DNA of 64,000 nt from DATJPR01 sp963752915 (GTDB taxonomy: Bacteria > Bacteroidota > Ignavibacteria > UBA10030 > UBA6906), in contig CAVVZZ010000015.1 of the NCBI GenBank assembly GCA_963752915.1, positions 434,001-498,000 on the forward strand. Reading direction: 5' to 3'. Positions 54,654 through 63,295 of this stretch are shown here, piece by piece. Under the pieces are notes generated by a model. The model worked only from the letters and a program-made list of their open reading frames with translations. It was not told the origin of the DNA and did not search any database. The number at the start of each line of letters is the position of its first letter. The stretch's first letter is position 1. Made by a program: the position numbers and the translations under genes.

Positions 54654-56149
54654 CGGAACCCTCCTACGGGCGAGCGCTGCCCCTGACCGCTCAGCGGATT
54701 CGTGGTCTGGCCGCTTGAGGCGTCAGAGTTCGAATTCGCCCCGAGCACGACCTGATCCCCCTGTTTCAGGGATGTGGAAGTGATGACGGTAAACCTGCCG
54801 TCGTTGAGGCCTGTTCTCACAAACACTGGCATAAGCTTCCCCTTGTCGGTCAGCATCCAGACTCTTCCCATCCCGGTCCGTTGCACTGCGTCGGATCCAC
54901 TCTTCTGGTACTCGGGGAATCTCTGCGTCACTCCATATTTTGTCGACCCCTGCGTCTTCGGAGGAGGGACCACCTTTTCCTCAGATGCAACCGGCTGGCT
55001 GCCGGTCCTTGCTTGGATGGCCGCCCGAACCTCGTTCCGCAGATCGTCCTGGTTCATTTGTCCGCCGTGGGCGGCGAGGATTGAATCCCGGAGCGCCTGG
55101 AACCGCTGCTGTCCTCCCGGCCCTCCCCTCATGCCATCCGCTCTGCTGCCGCCGACCGGATCAGCGCCGGTTCCGCCGCTTGCGGCAAAAAACGCCGTCC
55201 GCTGCGACTGCACCTGTGCGCTGTCAACGAGCTCTGCCGGCGGTTGGAACCGCAGCGCCATGTTCGGAACGCGGAGGGCGTCCGGATCGCTCGCGACCAT
55301 GATTTTCACATTCGCGGTCATCCCCGGCATCAGTCTGAGCTGATCGTTGTTCACGTCGATGATCACGGTATAGTTGACGACGTTCGATATTGATTGCGGG
55401 ACAAGCCATATCTTGGAGACGGTCCCTGTGAATTTCTCCTCTGGGTAGGCGTCGACAGTAAAGCTTGCCGTCTGCCCGATGGAGACCGCCCCGATATCGG
55501 ACTCATCCACAACAGTCTGCACCTGCATCTTGTGAAGGTCATTTGCGATCGTGTAGAGCGTCGGGGACGAAAGGCTCGCCGCGACCGTTTGGCCGACATT
55601 GACTGCACGATTAATGACCACGCCGTTGATCGGGGCATAGATTGTCGCATACGCCAGATTGATCTTTGCCCGAACGAGAGCTGCTTCGGCGGATTTTACG
55701 GATGCCGAGTCGGACAGATACGTGGTGTAGGCGACATCATAGTCTGACTGAGATGAGAGCTGCTTATCAAACAGTTCACGCATCCGATGAAATGCACGTC
55801 TGCTCTGTTCGATCTGCGCACGGGTCTTTTCCAGGCTCGCTTCGGCATCTCTCACTGCCTGACTCAGAAACGTGGAATCGATCTGGGCAATCACCTGTCC
55901 TTCTTTGACGATGGAATTGTAGTCGGCATAGAGCCGGGAGACGATTCCGGACACTTGGGTCCCGACGTCAACGGAGATCACGGGATTGACTGTTCCTGTC
56001 GCGGAAACAACCACCGATATGCTCCCCTTCGAGACCTTATCAAGCCGGTATTCATATTTCTGGTTGGTGCCTCTCCCGAACAACAAGAACGCGATGACGG
56101 CGAGGACAAGAACCCCCGCACCGGAAAAAATTACCGCCTTGTGTTTCAT
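54650..56149 (-). CDS. MacA-like periplasmic adaptor (membrane fusion protein)
   Basis: 499 residues. One N-terminal membrane helix (AVIFSGAGVLVLAVIAFLLF), lipoyl-like halves (GTVNPVISVDVGTQVSG and YAPINGVVINRAVNVGQ) flanking a coiled coil (about residues 95-150, SLEKTRAQIEQSRRAFHRM), beta-barrel domain (TASFTVDAYPEEKFTG) and membrane-proximal domain. A Gly/Gln-rich insert of about 100 residues (about 310-410, GGTGADPVGGSRADGMRGG) is longer than in E. coli MacA. It links the inner-membrane ABC unit to an outer-membrane channel; no TolC-like gene is in this window. Confidence 0.92.
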   Translation of the reverse strand: MKHKAVIFSGAGVLVLAVIAFLLFGRGTNQKYEYRLDKVSKGSISVVVSATGTVNPVISVDVGTQVSGIVSRLYADYNSIVKEGQVIAQIDSTFLSQAVRDAEASLEKTRAQIEQSRRAFHRMRELFDKQLSSQSDYDVAYTTYLSDSASVKSAEAALVRAKINLAYATIYAPINGVVINRAVNVGQTVAASLSSPTLYTIANDLHKMQVQTVVDESDIGAVSIGQTASFTVDAYPEEKFTGTVSKIWLVPQSISNVVNYTVIIDVNNDQLRLMPGMTANVKIMVASDPDALRVPNMALRFQPPAELVDSAQVQSQRTAFFAASGGTGADPVGGSRADGMRGGPGGQQRFQALRDSILAAHGGQMNQDDLRNEVRAAIQARTGSQPVASEEKVVPPPKTQGSTKYGVTQRFPEYQKSGSDAVQRTGMGRVWMLTDKGKLMPVFVRTGLNDGRFTVITSTSLKQGDQVVLGANSNSDASSGQTTNPLSGQGQRSPVGGFR

Positions 56150-56553
56150 GGTTGCCCTTGTGAGGAATGATGAATTCTCTGACGCTCGGTCGATCTCGCT
56201 GCAAGTTTTGTCAGCATCGAGACCATCTTCTGCAGATCACTTGATTTCTCAAAGAAATAGTCGGCTCCTGCCGCAAAGCACCTCGCCTGATACTCACTCC
56301 GGGTTCCGCAGGTGAGCATAATGACAGTTGTCGCCGGTCTCAATCGCTTGACTGCGGCGAGCACGTCCAGTCCGTTCCCTCCGGGCATGCGGATATCGAG
56401 AATGACTGCGTCGGGTTTTGTTGCACGGATCGACCTGATGGCCCCTTTCACATCTCCTGAGACACCTGCCACATCAATTCCGTTTAAGGAGCGCAGAATG
56501 GACGCCAGTCGATTCCGGAATACCGCATTGTCATCTGCTATGAAGAGCTTCAT
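56146..56553 (-). CDS. single-domain response regulator (CheY-like receiver)
   Basis: 135 residues, only a receiver domain: LFIADDNAVF (acidic pocket), AVILDIRMPGGNGLDV (phospho-acceptor Asp at about 52), MLTCGT and FFEKSSD (Lys). A short basic tail follows but no output domain, so it acts by protein contact or as a phosphate sink. Its stop overlaps the MacA-like start, so it is expressed with the exporter, which is uncommon. Confidence 0.9.
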   Translation of the reverse strand: MKLFIADDNAVFRNRLASILRSLNGIDVAGVSGDVKGAIRSIRATKPDAVILDIRMPGGNGLDVLAAVKRLRPATTVIMLTCGTRSEYQARCFAAGADYFFEKSSDLQKMVSMLTKLAARSTERQRIHHSSQGQP

Positions 56554-56692
56554 TGTCTACTCCTTGCACAAGGATACGGAGGACCGGAAGAAAAGTCCGT
56601 CGCGGGGGCTTTACATTGTCTGTCGTTTCTTTGCTCTGATATTGTCGTGGTTTGTACGACAGAGAGGCGGCTAGCGAGTGCAAGGAGAGACG

Positions 56693-56740
56693 AACTGGCA
56701 ATTGGCAGTATTGAACTGGGAACTGCCAACTGCCAACTTG
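56693..56740. repeat. heptamer-like direct and inverted repeat (TTGGCAG/CTGCCAA)
   Basis: Units of seven appear in both orientations: GGCAATTGGCAGT, then AACTGCCAACTGCCAACTT. The two halves can pair as a hairpin around TATTGAACTGGG. It lies in the 269-base gap between the two response regulator genes. Similar heptamer spacing occurs at 24078-24112. Confidence 0.5.
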
Positions 56741-56751
56741 AAATTGCGCCA

Positions 56752-56822
56752 GACGGAAGGGGAGAGGGGGAGAACGCGAGAAGGGGAGAAGGGGGGAACG
56801 GGGGAAGGGGAGAACGGGGGAG
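56752..56822. repeat. polypurine, G-run-rich tract (possible G-quadruplex)
   Basis: About 70 bases are nearly all purine on the plus strand, built of units such as GGGGAGAACG. At least seven runs of four or more G are separated by two to twelve bases (for example GGGGGG, AAC, GGGGG, AA, GGGG), fitting a G-quadruplex or triplex-forming tract. It ends at the stop of the minus-strand NarL-type gene (56823), so it may act in termination; the RNA would carry the C-rich strand. Confidence 0.6.
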
Positions 56823-57470
56823 CTACATTACGAGATCATGCTTTATGGCGTAATGCGTGATCTCGGCGCTGGTCTTCATGTTGAGTTTCTTAAGAATGCG
56901 CGAGCGGAGGGTACTGACGCTGCTGACGCTGATCGAAAGTTCATCGGAGATTTGTTTCACGGTCTTCCCGGAGCCGATCATGCACATCACCTGGTACTCC
57001 CTGTCCGAAAGCCGATGGTGCAACGGGAGATCCCCATCCTTCGTCAGGTCAATCGCGAGTTGCTCCGCTACATCCTGGCTGATATACTTTCTTCCTGTGG
57101 CAATCCGCCGAATTGCTTCGATCAACTCGGCGGAGGCTTTGTTCTTCGTCAGATACCCGGCCGCACCGGCCTTGATCGCACGCGATGCATATTGATCTTC
57201 GGGATACATGCTCAAGACCAGGACGTGTACCTGTGGTTTTGATTCCTTTAGCTGCTTCAACACCTCGATGCCATCCCTGCCCGGCATGGAGATATCGAGA
57301 ACCACCACATCGAGCGGTATTCGTTGAACCTTTTCGAGGACTTCCTGAGCGTTGCTGGCCTCACCGACGACACTGTAATCGGCGGTGCCGGAAAGGACCT
57401 GTTTGACACCCTCCCGAAACATGGTGTGGTCATCGGCAAGAAGAATACGGATCTTTGAGGTCTGGCTCAT
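56823..57470 (-). CDS. NarL/FixJ-family response regulator
   Basis: 215 residues. Receiver with ILLADDHTMFREGV, phospho-acceptor in VVVLDISMPGRDG (Asp about 59), and LTKNKAS; then a LuxR-type helix-turn-helix (LSDREYQVMCMIGSGKTVKQ, then ISDELSISVSSVSTLRSRIL). It should be phosphorylated by the sensor kinase whose stop it overlaps by four bases. Targets probably include the exporter genes downstream. Confidence 0.95.
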   Translation of the reverse strand: MSQTSKIRILLADDHTMFREGVKQVLSGTADYSVVGEASNAQEVLEKVQRIPLDVVVLDISMPGRDGIEVLKQLKESKPQVHVLVLSMYPEDQYASRAIKAGAAGYLTKNKASAELIEAIRRIATGRKYISQDVAEQLAIDLTKDGDLPLHHRLSDREYQVMCMIGSGKTVKQISDELSISVSSVSTLRSRILKKLNMKTSAEITHYAIKHDLVM

Positions 57471-59089
57471 GGACGATTCGGGATGGCAACGATGACTTCC
57501 GTGCCCTTACCCTGTCTGCCGTCGAACGTGACGCTTCCGCCCCAGGGAAGCACACGCTCACGCATGCCGACAAGGCCGGTGGATTTGGGGTCTTTGATCC
57601 GGAGCGCCGTGATCCCACGTCCGTTGTCCCGGACGCGCAGCTCTATACCGTCACGGCGCTTCGTTAAGTGTACGACCACTCTCGTTGCCTTTGCGTGGCG
57701 AAGAATGTTCGTAAGGGCCTCCTGCAGAATCCTGAAGAGCGCAGTCGACCGATCGGCGTCCAGCGTGAGATCGGGGGGGTCGACGGTAATCCGGCACCGG
57801 ATTCTTGTTCGCTTCTGAAATTCATTCACGGCCCACTCTGCGGCAGCTCCCAGGCCGAGGTTGTCCAACAGCGTCGGGCGCAGCTCAGAAGAGAGCCGCT
57901 GCACCGATCGAATAGCAAAGTCGATGAGACTGGTCATCGATTTTGTCTTTCGCAGGAGGTCCTTCTCCGCCGGGGGCAAGTGCTTGCGCAGAATACCCAG
58001 TTCAAGTTGGAGGAGCGATAGCTCCTGGCCCAGTTCATCATGAAGATCGCGGGCAATGCGCTTGCGTTCTTCTTCGATCACCGTTCGTGACCGACTGGAT
58101 AGTTCCCGGAGTTGCTCGCGCGAGGCGTGAATTTCCTCCTCCGCGCGCTTCCGTTCGGTGAGGACAGCGACATAGTTGGCCAGGCCTTCAATCCACTGTT
58201 TGGTTTCCTCGCTGATCTCGATGATCTCCGTATGGGCCAGGTTCAGACATCCGATGATCGTGTGTCCAACCTTCAACGGATATCCGACAAAGGTCTGCGC
58301 GTGGGTTTGCCGGAGAACTTTGCTGCGGTATTCGGGGTGTCGGGAAATATGTGTCACGATGAGCGGTTTCCCGGTCCGGACAACAACCCCGGAGAGAGTC
58401 TTGCCAAGAGGGAGCTCCAGGGACAGCCGATCCGTTTTCGCCCCCCTGCCCCTCAGGCCGTGAAGAATGATCGTCTCCCGTGTATCATCGACCATGGCGA
58501 TGACCGCAATCGGAAATCCCGTTGCCGACCGAATCTCATTGACGATATCGCGATAGGATTGCTGAAGCGAGCGGGAAGAAAGGACGATCTGCGAGAGCCT
58601 GTGGAAGGTGAGCAGTTCCCGGTTTCGCCTGACCAGGACTTCTCGACTTCGCAGCCGTCGCGTGATGTCCCTGACCACCGCCACAACGCCGGTCACGGTG
58701 CCATTCTCGCTTGTGTGCGAAGAGACATTCAACGAGACATCGAGACGCCGGTCGTCTTTCCCCGCAAAGACTGTTTCGACCTGGCGTACCTGTTCGCCGT
58801 GGCGCACCTGGTCCAGGATGCGTTGAACCTCATGGCGATGTTCGTGTGTGACGATACGTGAAAGCGAGGTTCCTTTGATTTCACTGGCGGTCCAACCAAA
58901 GAGGCTTTCAGCAGCAGGATTCCAGCTGATAATTGTCCCGCTGGCTGTCAGACCGATAATCGGGTCATGGGAAATCGCCATGAGGGTGGAAAGAAGGGAA
59001 ACTGCCCGCTCCGCCTCACCCCGGAGGGTGCGGGTCTTTGAAGACTTGGGATTCATGGCCTTGTGGTGCGAAGTGCCTTGAGTAGTCAT
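57467..59089 (-). CDS. PAS-GAF sensor histidine kinase (HisKA_3, NarX/DegS-like)
   Basis: 540 residues, no membrane helix, so cytoplasmic. PAS domain at about 30-145 (DPIIGLTASGTIISWNPAAE), GAF domain at about 165-315 (IAVIAMVDDTRETIILHG, GKTLSGVVVRTGKPLIV), then HisKA_3 (ERKRIARDLHDELGQELSLL, phospho-His) and ATPase domain with ALTNILRHAKAT and VRDNGRGI. It senses a soluble or redox/light-type signal and acts on the NarL-type regulator. ATG at 59089 chosen; TTG at 59110 and ATG at 59056 are alternatives, none with a good ribosome-binding site. Confidence 0.93.
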   Translation of the reverse strand: MTTQGTSHHKAMNPKSSKTRTLRGEAERAVSLLSTLMAISHDPIIGLTASGTIISWNPAAESLFGWTASEIKGTSLSRIVTHEHRHEVQRILDQVRHGEQVRQVETVFAGKDDRRLDVSLNVSSHTSENGTVTGVVAVVRDITRRLRSREVLVRRNRELLTFHRLSQIVLSSRSLQQSYRDIVNEIRSATGFPIAVIAMVDDTRETIILHGLRGRGAKTDRLSLELPLGKTLSGVVVRTGKPLIVTHISRHPEYRSKVLRQTHAQTFVGYPLKVGHTIIGCLNLAHTEIIEISEETKQWIEGLANYVAVLTERKRAEEEIHASREQLRELSSRSRTVIEEERKRIARDLHDELGQELSLLQLELGILRKHLPPAEKDLLRKTKSMTSLIDFAIRSVQRLSSELRPTLLDNLGLGAAAEWAVNEFQKRTRIRCRITVDPPDLTLDADRSTALFRILQEALTNILRHAKATRVVVHLTKRRDGIELRVRDNGRGITALRIKDPKSTGLVGMRERVLPWGGSVTFDGRQGKGTEVIVAIPNRP

Positions 59090-59254
59090 CCGCAGACGAA
59101 TATATGTCAAGATCGAAAGAAATACAAAGGTCGACTGCAGAGAATCGTATCCTGATTCTGATGTCTGGGCCGTTAACGTCGAACACTCTGTGAGTCGATC
59201 AGAAAGTGTTTAAGAGGGTCGTCGCTGAAGCGTCAGAGTCGTTCACTTCTTAAG

Positions 59255-59282
59255 AGCCGACAGTCCAGGGAGATTGTCGGCT
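59255..59282. other. perfect hairpin AGCCGACA/TGTCGGCT
   Basis: AGCCGACA (59255-59262) and TGTCGGCT (59275-59282) form a perfect eight-base stem with a 12-base loop. No T-run follows in either direction. It lies upstream of the minus-strand sensor kinase gene and could mark the end of a small transcript. Confidence 0.45.
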
Positions 59283-59439
59283 AGTCGGGCATCCACCTTT
59301 CATGTCTCGAGCAGACTGCGATGCGTGAAGGAATAACCGCATTTCTCCTGGCAGCCTTCACGATATCGATCCAGAAACCTGATCATTCCATCGTTGAATT
59401 CGTCACGACTCTTTGCGGTGGAGGGTTGCTGAATTGTGC

Positions 59440-59468
59440 TTGACATTTGCGATTTGCCATCGTAGCTT
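59440..59468 (+). promoter_or_regulatory. possible sigma-70-type promoter
   Basis: TTGACA (59440-59445) is followed after exactly 17 bases by TAGCTT (59463-59468), which keeps three of six consensus -10 positions. It would transcribe toward the gene at 59828, leaving a 350-base leader, or a small RNA. Support is sequence match only. Confidence 0.3.
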
Positions 59469-59787
59469 TGCGTTGAAACGTCGTCGACCTTCGGCTCCAC
59501 TCCCTTCGGTCGCCTTCTTGGACCCCGTTTCGCTTTCCCCCGCTCTGGAGCCCGACCTGACACCCCATGGTGTGAGCCGCAGTATACACCTTCCACTGCA
59601 TCGTCCTACCGCACCACTTGGAACTCGCGCGGTTAATGCATCGACCGCAGTCGTGTTCGCCACAGTCAAGGACCCCGGGTTCTCGGCTTGATAGCTGGGA
59701 TGACGTCGACTGTTGTACCCATATGTGTGTCTGCAACACACTCTCAAGCCGACGGTAGCAGAACGTGACAACATGGTTCTCGTGTGC

Positions 59788-59803
59788 GGTTGACCGTTCA
59801 ACC
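59788..59803. promoter_or_regulatory. 16-base dyad, possible operator or leader hairpin
   Basis: GGTTGA and TCAACC flank CCGT, a perfect six-base dyad 12 bases before the AGGAGG ribosome-binding site of the next gene. It could bind a dimeric regulator or hinder ribosome loading. Confidence 0.35.
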
Positions 59804-59827
59804 TCACAGGACCACAGGAGGTATCCG

Positions 59828-61033
59828 ATGAGCATTCCCATGTTCAGCAGAGCAACCAGAAATGGATTACTGTGGGGCTTTCTCATTGTGATCGCGACAT
59901 ATCGAACGCCCGTTTATGCACAGTGTCTGGCCTACCCGGCAGGAGCCGCATATTCTCCCGACTCATCACAATTCAGTAGTTACATGTCTGATTTGGATAG
60001 TCTTACGGCAAACGGGAATAAGTTCTTGATGAAATTCTTCGGCACGACGTATGACCCGGAGCTCCCGGACATTGTCGTTTATATTGACAAGTTCGATTCT
60101 GTGCAGACTGCCCTGTTCTACCGTGGAAAACCGATATCCGAGAAGGAACTGTACGGACAGAAGACCATATGGGTTCTTGTCCTTAGCGCAAAACGTTTTC
60201 AGGCAGCTACAAATGCCTCTGCGCAGGGTTCGAATGAAAGTGCCTTGCGTTATGAATCACACCGGGATACCCTCGTATCGGAGAAAAGTCAGAAAATTCG
60301 GGCGGAGATCACGCGCTATGACACCGTCGCCACGGGACCTCATCAGCAGTCGGAAGGGGCCGTGGGGACCTTCGACACCATCGTTGTTCGGAAAGAAGGC
60401 CTCGGGTTCGAACTAGAGCCAAGTCAGACATCCTTAAGTGGACTGGTAGGTCTTTTGGCCAATCTGGTCGCCGGAGTCACCGTGCCGGCCCGTACAGCGC
60501 CAACAGGATATCAAGATTCCCTGGCGAGAGTCGTCCTTTCACCATTTGCCTTTCGTGGCCAAGACACACTCTATTTCGGATATGCGCGATTTGCCATTGC
60601 CTTGAACTCGATCAATCGGATTGTGGTCGAGCCACGGAAAAACGTCAAGCCCGAAGGCGGGAAAAGAACGCTGCGGCACGTCAGCGTCAACTACGGGAAT
60701 TTCGAATCGTCGTCCCTTTCCGCCGGCCTTGGTGTAGGGTTCGTCACCGGGAGGGTGGATTCAGGAGTTGTCCGAGCCAAGCTGTATCTCTTCGGCTGCT
60801 GGAATTTCCTCGGTTCAAAACTTCCAAGAGTACCGCTGAGCCTGGGAGCAGTTCTGGGGACCAACCTTTCTGGTGACAAAGTCTTCAATGACCTCATCAT
60901 TGGTATCAGGGGAGGCGGCATCTCTCAAGCGGTCCCTCTCGGGCTCATTATCGGAATCGACATCCTCAATCTCCGGGACAAACTGACCGGCCACAACGTC
61001 AATGGGTTTGTGGCATTGGACTACAGGCTCTAG
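59828..61033 (+). CDS. exported protein of unknown function (401 aa)
   Basis: A signal sequence (NGLLWGFLIVIATYRTPVYAQ) follows a short basic start. The first half is helix and mixed strand (about residues 30-230), with YDPELPDIVVYIDKFDS. The second half (about 260-401) alternates short strands with glycines: VSVNYGNFESSSLSAGLGVGF, YLFGCWNFLGS, LSLGAVLGTN, ending FVALDYRL, which resembles outer-membrane beta-barrel strands. AGGAGGT at 59816-59822 fixes the ATG. No family recognised; an outer-membrane or surface protein is likely. Confidence 0.65.
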   Translation: MSIPMFSRATRNGLLWGFLIVIATYRTPVYAQCLAYPAGAAYSPDSSQFSSYMSDLDSLTANGNKFLMKFFGTTYDPELPDIVVYIDKFDSVQTALFYRGKPISEKELYGQKTIWVLVLSAKRFQAATNASAQGSNESALRYESHRDTLVSEKSQKIRAEITRYDTVATGPHQQSEGAVGTFDTIVVRKEGLGFELEPSQTSLSGLVGLLANLVAGVTVPARTAPTGYQDSLARVVLSPFAFRGQDTLYFGYARFAIALNSINRIVVEPRKNVKPEGGKRTLRHVSVNYGNFESSSLSAGLGVGFVTGRVDSGVVRAKLYLFGCWNFLGSKLPRVPLSLGAVLGTNLSGDKVFNDLIIGIRGGGISQAVPLGLIIGIDILNLRDKLTGHNVNGFVALDYRL

Positions 61034-61294
61034 CAAATGATCGTTGGATAGGCACTCGTCGCTCCCAAGGGAAGATCGTGCGCCGACGATAGTCGCCAGC
61101 TGTCATTGGGCACATCCACGCCGACAGTCAAGGGCCATGGACGTTTACATTCCGACGTGCATCGGAGGTTCTTCCTCGCTTTAGAGAGGCCCGCTGTGGC
61201 ACAGCGATCGACACGCTCCCCGCCGAGCCGACTATTGAAGTCACGTCTTCATTGAAGGGTGCCGCTATAACAATCAAGAAGGGATCTCGCCGAC

Positions 61295-63097
61295 ATGGCA
61301 CAACATTTCAAGCCCACCCCGAGAGGGATAATCCTTGCGCTCATTTCCCTCGGAGTCTGGTATCCCTGTGAGCAGGCATCGCAACCATTGCCTCTCACGT
61401 CCACCCCAACGGAATACATTGCAGATTCAACTGGAATCTCCGCTCCCATCAAGAAGACTCGTGCCGTCGGCGGTCTTTTTCGTCCGAACGCGATAGACAC
61501 GTCCTCGGGAACATCGACAAGTAAAGCTGTTTCCAAGCTCGACTCAGCCGAATTCCCGATCGTTGACAGGCTTCTCGACCTTGGCTTGTATGACGATGCT
61601 TTGAAGACACTGAAAGATTCACTCCGCGTCCATCAACGAGCCGCAATTCCTGAACGGTACCAGGTTCTTTCTGGTGGCAACTGGGAGGCCTGGCGCGCCA
61701 TTCATCGATGGGTGCAACTCAACAGCACAGCTCTCCTTGAATCCGCCTTCGTGCTTGTTGTCGCCGTAATGATCGTCATTCGTTTTTTGCCGAGAAATTG
61801 GCCCAGACCACGGGTAAAGGTGACTGAATCTCCAGAGGCTGGATCTGACAGCGGGCGTCAGTTCATAGCGCGCTTCGCGAACGAAGTCCTTCAGATCACA
61901 TCACGAGGAGCCAGGGGAGACCTCAGGATCGTCGCAGGTCCTATCAGCCCACTTCCGGCGCCGCCGCCACTTGAGACAATGATCTCGAAAATCCTCCCGT
62001 GGGCTGCACCGCTCGCCTGGATCGGGAGCTTTCTTTCCCCTCGCACCCTCTACACACTCTCGTGCACAATCCTTCGATCGGATACGGAAGGGACCGGAGT
62101 CTCAATCACCCTTTCGATCCGGAATAAGGCGATGAGAAGCGTGACACTCTGGGAGTCTGATTTCAAGCCCGAGTGCGCGTCGAAGGGTGAGAAATTTGTC
62201 CCGAGATTTGATCCGTTGCCAGAAGTCGCTGCCATATGGTTTGTTTTCGACTTCCCGTCTGGAAAGGTGAGAAGGGGACTGAAGTACTTATGCACGGCCA
62301 ATTGGAAAAGCTACGCGCTGTATCGATGCGGCGTTCACTACCAGAGGTCACATCTGCGCGAGCAGGCAAGACAATTATACACTCGTGCACTAGCGCACGA
62401 CCCGAACAACTACGGCGCTTTGGCCAATGCAGCGGCCATGGTCGAGTTTGCGGACAAGCCAGGCTTGTCCAGAGCAGTCGAACTCCTCCAACACGTTGTC
62501 GACAAAACTGACGGGAAGAAGACCCTTCAAACCCCTGTACCATATTTTGCGCTCTATCGACAAGCGGTCTATCTCTTCGAACTCGGCAAGCTCACTCAAG
62601 CGAAAGCAACAATCCTTGTACTGCGAGATCGGATAGAACGAGCTCAAGATGTGATTCGCAAACGTCGGTATCAGAAACAAGAGTCCGACTTCGCCGAGTA
62701 CCTTGCATCCATACGACCGTCGGTTTTGCTCATCCTTCATGGAATAAACGTGGAGCTAGGCGAGGCTCACGATTGGAGCCTTCTCGAAGCAGTGGATGAA
62801 TCGCTCCTCTTGTATCAGGTACAATACAATTGGGCTTGCGTGTACTCTCTGATGGCGAAAAAGGAACGCTCTCCGTCGGAGGAGTTTTCGAGTTATCTCG
62901 GTAAATCACTACGTCATTTTGAGACTGCCCTTGTTCTCAATCCCGATGTCTCACGATGGATCAAGGATGACACCACGCTACAATGCCTCAAACAGAACAG
63001 GATAACGAAGTCGACCGTAGATGGTTTGATCAAAACGTACTCCGGTCTTGTCACCAAGACAGAAACTCCTCAACCTCATTCCACCGGCGCAGCGTAG
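61295..63097 (+). CDS. membrane protein with TPR-like repeats, unknown function (600 aa)
   Basis: A hydrophobic N-terminus (GIILALISLGVW) and a second membrane segment near residues 149-166 (ALLESAFVLVVAVMIVIRFL) bracket a periplasmic stretch. A strand-rich domain follows (about 175-345), and the C-terminal part carries TPR-like units (HYQRSHLREQARQLYTRALA, then DPNNYGALANAAAM, and FALYRQAVYLFELGKLTQA). It may scaffold a protein complex at the membrane. The 261 bases before it show no gene. No family recognised. Confidence 0.65.
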   Translation: MAQHFKPTPRGIILALISLGVWYPCEQASQPLPLTSTPTEYIADSTGISAPIKKTRAVGGLFRPNAIDTSSGTSTSKAVSKLDSAEFPIVDRLLDLGLYDDALKTLKDSLRVHQRAAIPERYQVLSGGNWEAWRAIHRWVQLNSTALLESAFVLVVAVMIVIRFLPRNWPRPRVKVTESPEAGSDSGRQFIARFANEVLQITSRGARGDLRIVAGPISPLPAPPPLETMISKILPWAAPLAWIGSFLSPRTLYTLSCTILRSDTEGTGVSITLSIRNKAMRSVTLWESDFKPECASKGEKFVPRFDPLPEVAAIWFVFDFPSGKVRRGLKYLCTANWKSYALYRCGVHYQRSHLREQARQLYTRALAHDPNNYGALANAAAMVEFADKPGLSRAVELLQHVVDKTDGKKTLQTPVPYFALYRQAVYLFELGKLTQAKATILVLRDRIERAQDVIRKRRYQKQESDFAEYLASIRPSVLLILHGINVELGEAHDWSLLEAVDESLLLYQVQYNWACVYSLMAKKERSPSEEFSSYLGKSLRHFETALVLNPDVSRWIKDDTTLQCLKQNRITKSTVDGLIKTYSGLVTKTETPQPHSTGAA

Positions 63098-63120
63098 GAC
63101 CGACCGGCGCCGTTTGTGGC

Positions 63121-63165
63121 AGATCTCAGCTCAAGGGTAGAGCATCTGCTTCTAAGCAGTTGTCA
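63121..63165 (+). other. tRNA-like segment (D-arm plus anticodon arm, TCT), not a complete tRNA
   Basis: AGCTCAAGGGTAGAGC (63128-63143) matches a tRNA D-arm. CTGC, TTCTAA, GCAG (63146-63159) match an Arg(TCT)-type anticodon arm lacking one loop base. No acceptor stem or T-arm can be found around it. It is a decayed tRNA piece or chance similarity. Confidence 0.25.
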
Positions 63166-63295
63166 TCCACGGTGACTCGGGAACTCTCTCGGCCCCCCAC
63201 ATTCGGGGTGGGACGCCTCCGGTCATCTATGGAAGGGAGACTTCAGAAAAGTCATGGAATTAAGAAAAATAGTTTTAACTTACATCTGAAAGAAC

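Larger units (their letters stand above)
59090..59827. other. 738-base stretch without a convincing gene
   Basis: Between the divergent sensor kinase and the plus-strand gene at 59828. It holds a perfect 8-base hairpin (59255-59282), a promoter-like pair (59440-59468), and a GC-rich part (59460-59760) open on both strands but with unnatural composition and no ribosome-binding site. The repeated short complementary blocks suggest a structured RNA or a decayed element, perhaps a group II intron fragment on the minus strand; I cannot prove either. Confidence 0.5.

Noticed and set aside
59413..59807. Open frames on both strands in the gap before 59828
   Set aside because: Composition is repetitive Pro/Ser/Arg, no ribosome-binding site, and both strands are open at once, which fits GC-rich non-coding DNA.
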